Shown in pieces: positions 40,891-41,178 of a DNA stretch of 41,178 nucleotides. Numbering within the stretch: position 1 is the first letter of the stretch; each line of letters begins with the position of its first letter. The notes beneath the pieces were generated by a model. The model did not search any database. It saw only the letters and a program-made list of their open reading frames with translations, and had not been told where the DNA came from. Position numbers and translations under genes: made by a program. The stretch comes from Ruminococcus sp. (GTDB lineage: Bacteria > Bacillota > Clostridia > Oscillospirales > Ruminococcaceae). The stretch is taken from NCBI GenBank assembly GCA_017934425.1, contig JAGBJO010000038.1:1-41178 (forward strand), written 5' to 3'.

Positions 40891-41178
40891 TTAAAACTCT
40901 AAACAAATCTGCGTATCACATTTTTTTGCAAACTGTAATGCTTCCATGAACACAGGGCATTTGTGGTTTTTAGTATATTCATTGAAGAAGCGCTCTGTAA
41001 TAGCCAAATCACAGTTAGGAATTATCTCTTCCTCGTAATCATCGATCATCAATTCTAACTCAGAATTCAGTTTATCAAAGAAACCGCAGTTCCACAAATA
41101 GTTAAACTCTGTAGCTGGCAAAACAAAATACTTCAAATGATCTTCTTTTGAAACGTCATTATTGTAATCAATAACACC
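40891..41178 (-). CDS. Partial gene, unknown function (C-terminal 95 residues)
   Basis: The frame is open from the window edge to a stop at 40891; an in-frame TTG at 41136 is not convincing because coding-like residues (GVIDYNNDVSKEDH) precede it. The fragment is acidic and rich in Phe, Tyr and Asn, with AT-rich codons unlike the housekeeping genes, and is probably cytoplasmic. I recognise no family. Small acidic proteins of this kind include contact-dependent immunity proteins, but nothing here proves that. Confidence 0.55.
   Translation of the reverse strand, partial: GVIDYNNDVSKEDHLKYFVLPATEFNYLWNCGFFDKLNSELELMIDDYEEEIIPNCDLAITERFFNEYTKNHKCPVFMEALQFAKKCDTQICLEF

Overview
The window reads as chromosomal DNA of a cellulosome-forming anaerobic Firmicute, most likely a Ruminococcus (Oscillospiraceae). 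The basis is four large secreted proteins carrying type I dockerins (two GH9 cellulases, a double CE12 esterase and a protein of unknown function), a trimeric electron-bifurcating [FeFe] hydrogenase, an IspH-ribosomal protein S1 fusion, and Gram-positive style AGGAGG ribosome binding sites with TTGACA/TATAAT promoters. The species cannot be fixed from the sequence alone.

Layout. 1-4722: hydCBA operon, the H2-evolving bifurcating hydrogenase, with its own promoter and terminator. 4728-5410: rubrerythrin behind a hairpin that buries its Shine-Dalgarno. 5546-7428: dockerin protein of unknown function. 7433-10797 (minus): response regulator, histidine kinase and membrane-anchored accessory protein; the leader of this operon holds a 180-bp palindromic MITE-like element. 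10839-11937: divergent C39-like lipoprotein. 12000-15280: CE12-CBM13-dockerin-CBM35-CE12 protein. 15321-15633 (minus): rpmB. 15719-27312: a long same-strand run of tepA-like, ftsK, YgiQ radical SAM, ComEC-type metallo-beta-lactamase protein, DUF3006, BaiN-like flavoprotein, CmpB-like membrane protein, cmk, plsC and ispH-rpsA. 27324-28013: zinc-ribbon membrane protein. 28059-33879: two GH9 cellulases, each with its own promoter and structured leader. 33942-36413 (minus): rpmG-secE-nusG-rplK-rplA. 36431-36607 (minus): tRNA-Leu(GAG). 36650-38321 (minus): pspA plus two small membrane proteins. 38401-39123 (minus): AlkD-like protein. 39299-40697: Ca/Na antiporter and SdpI-family protein. 40691-41178 (minus): a 26-codon ORF and a gene cut by the window edge.

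How they fit: secreted dockerin enzymes degrade cellulose and esterified pectin or hemicellulose; fermentation of the sugars yields NADH and reduced ferredoxin, which HydABC reoxidises to H2; rubrerythrin protects the oxygen-sensitive metabolism. Housekeeping genes for translation, chromosome segregation, lipid and isoprenoid synthesis separate the cellulosomal genes, which are scattered rather than clustered in one operon.

The observations I rate highest are: a 23S rRNA-like L1 binding site between rplK and rplA; the MITE-like hairpin sitting exactly between the promoter and first gene of the two-component operon; the sequestered Shine-Dalgarno of rubrerythrin; an internal ribosome binding site and start inside the ispH-rpsA fusion; and an open -1 frame with a GGGAAAC heptamer at the end of the YgiQ gene leading into the metallo-beta-lactamase gene. 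No phage, insertion sequence, CRISPR array or defence island was seen.
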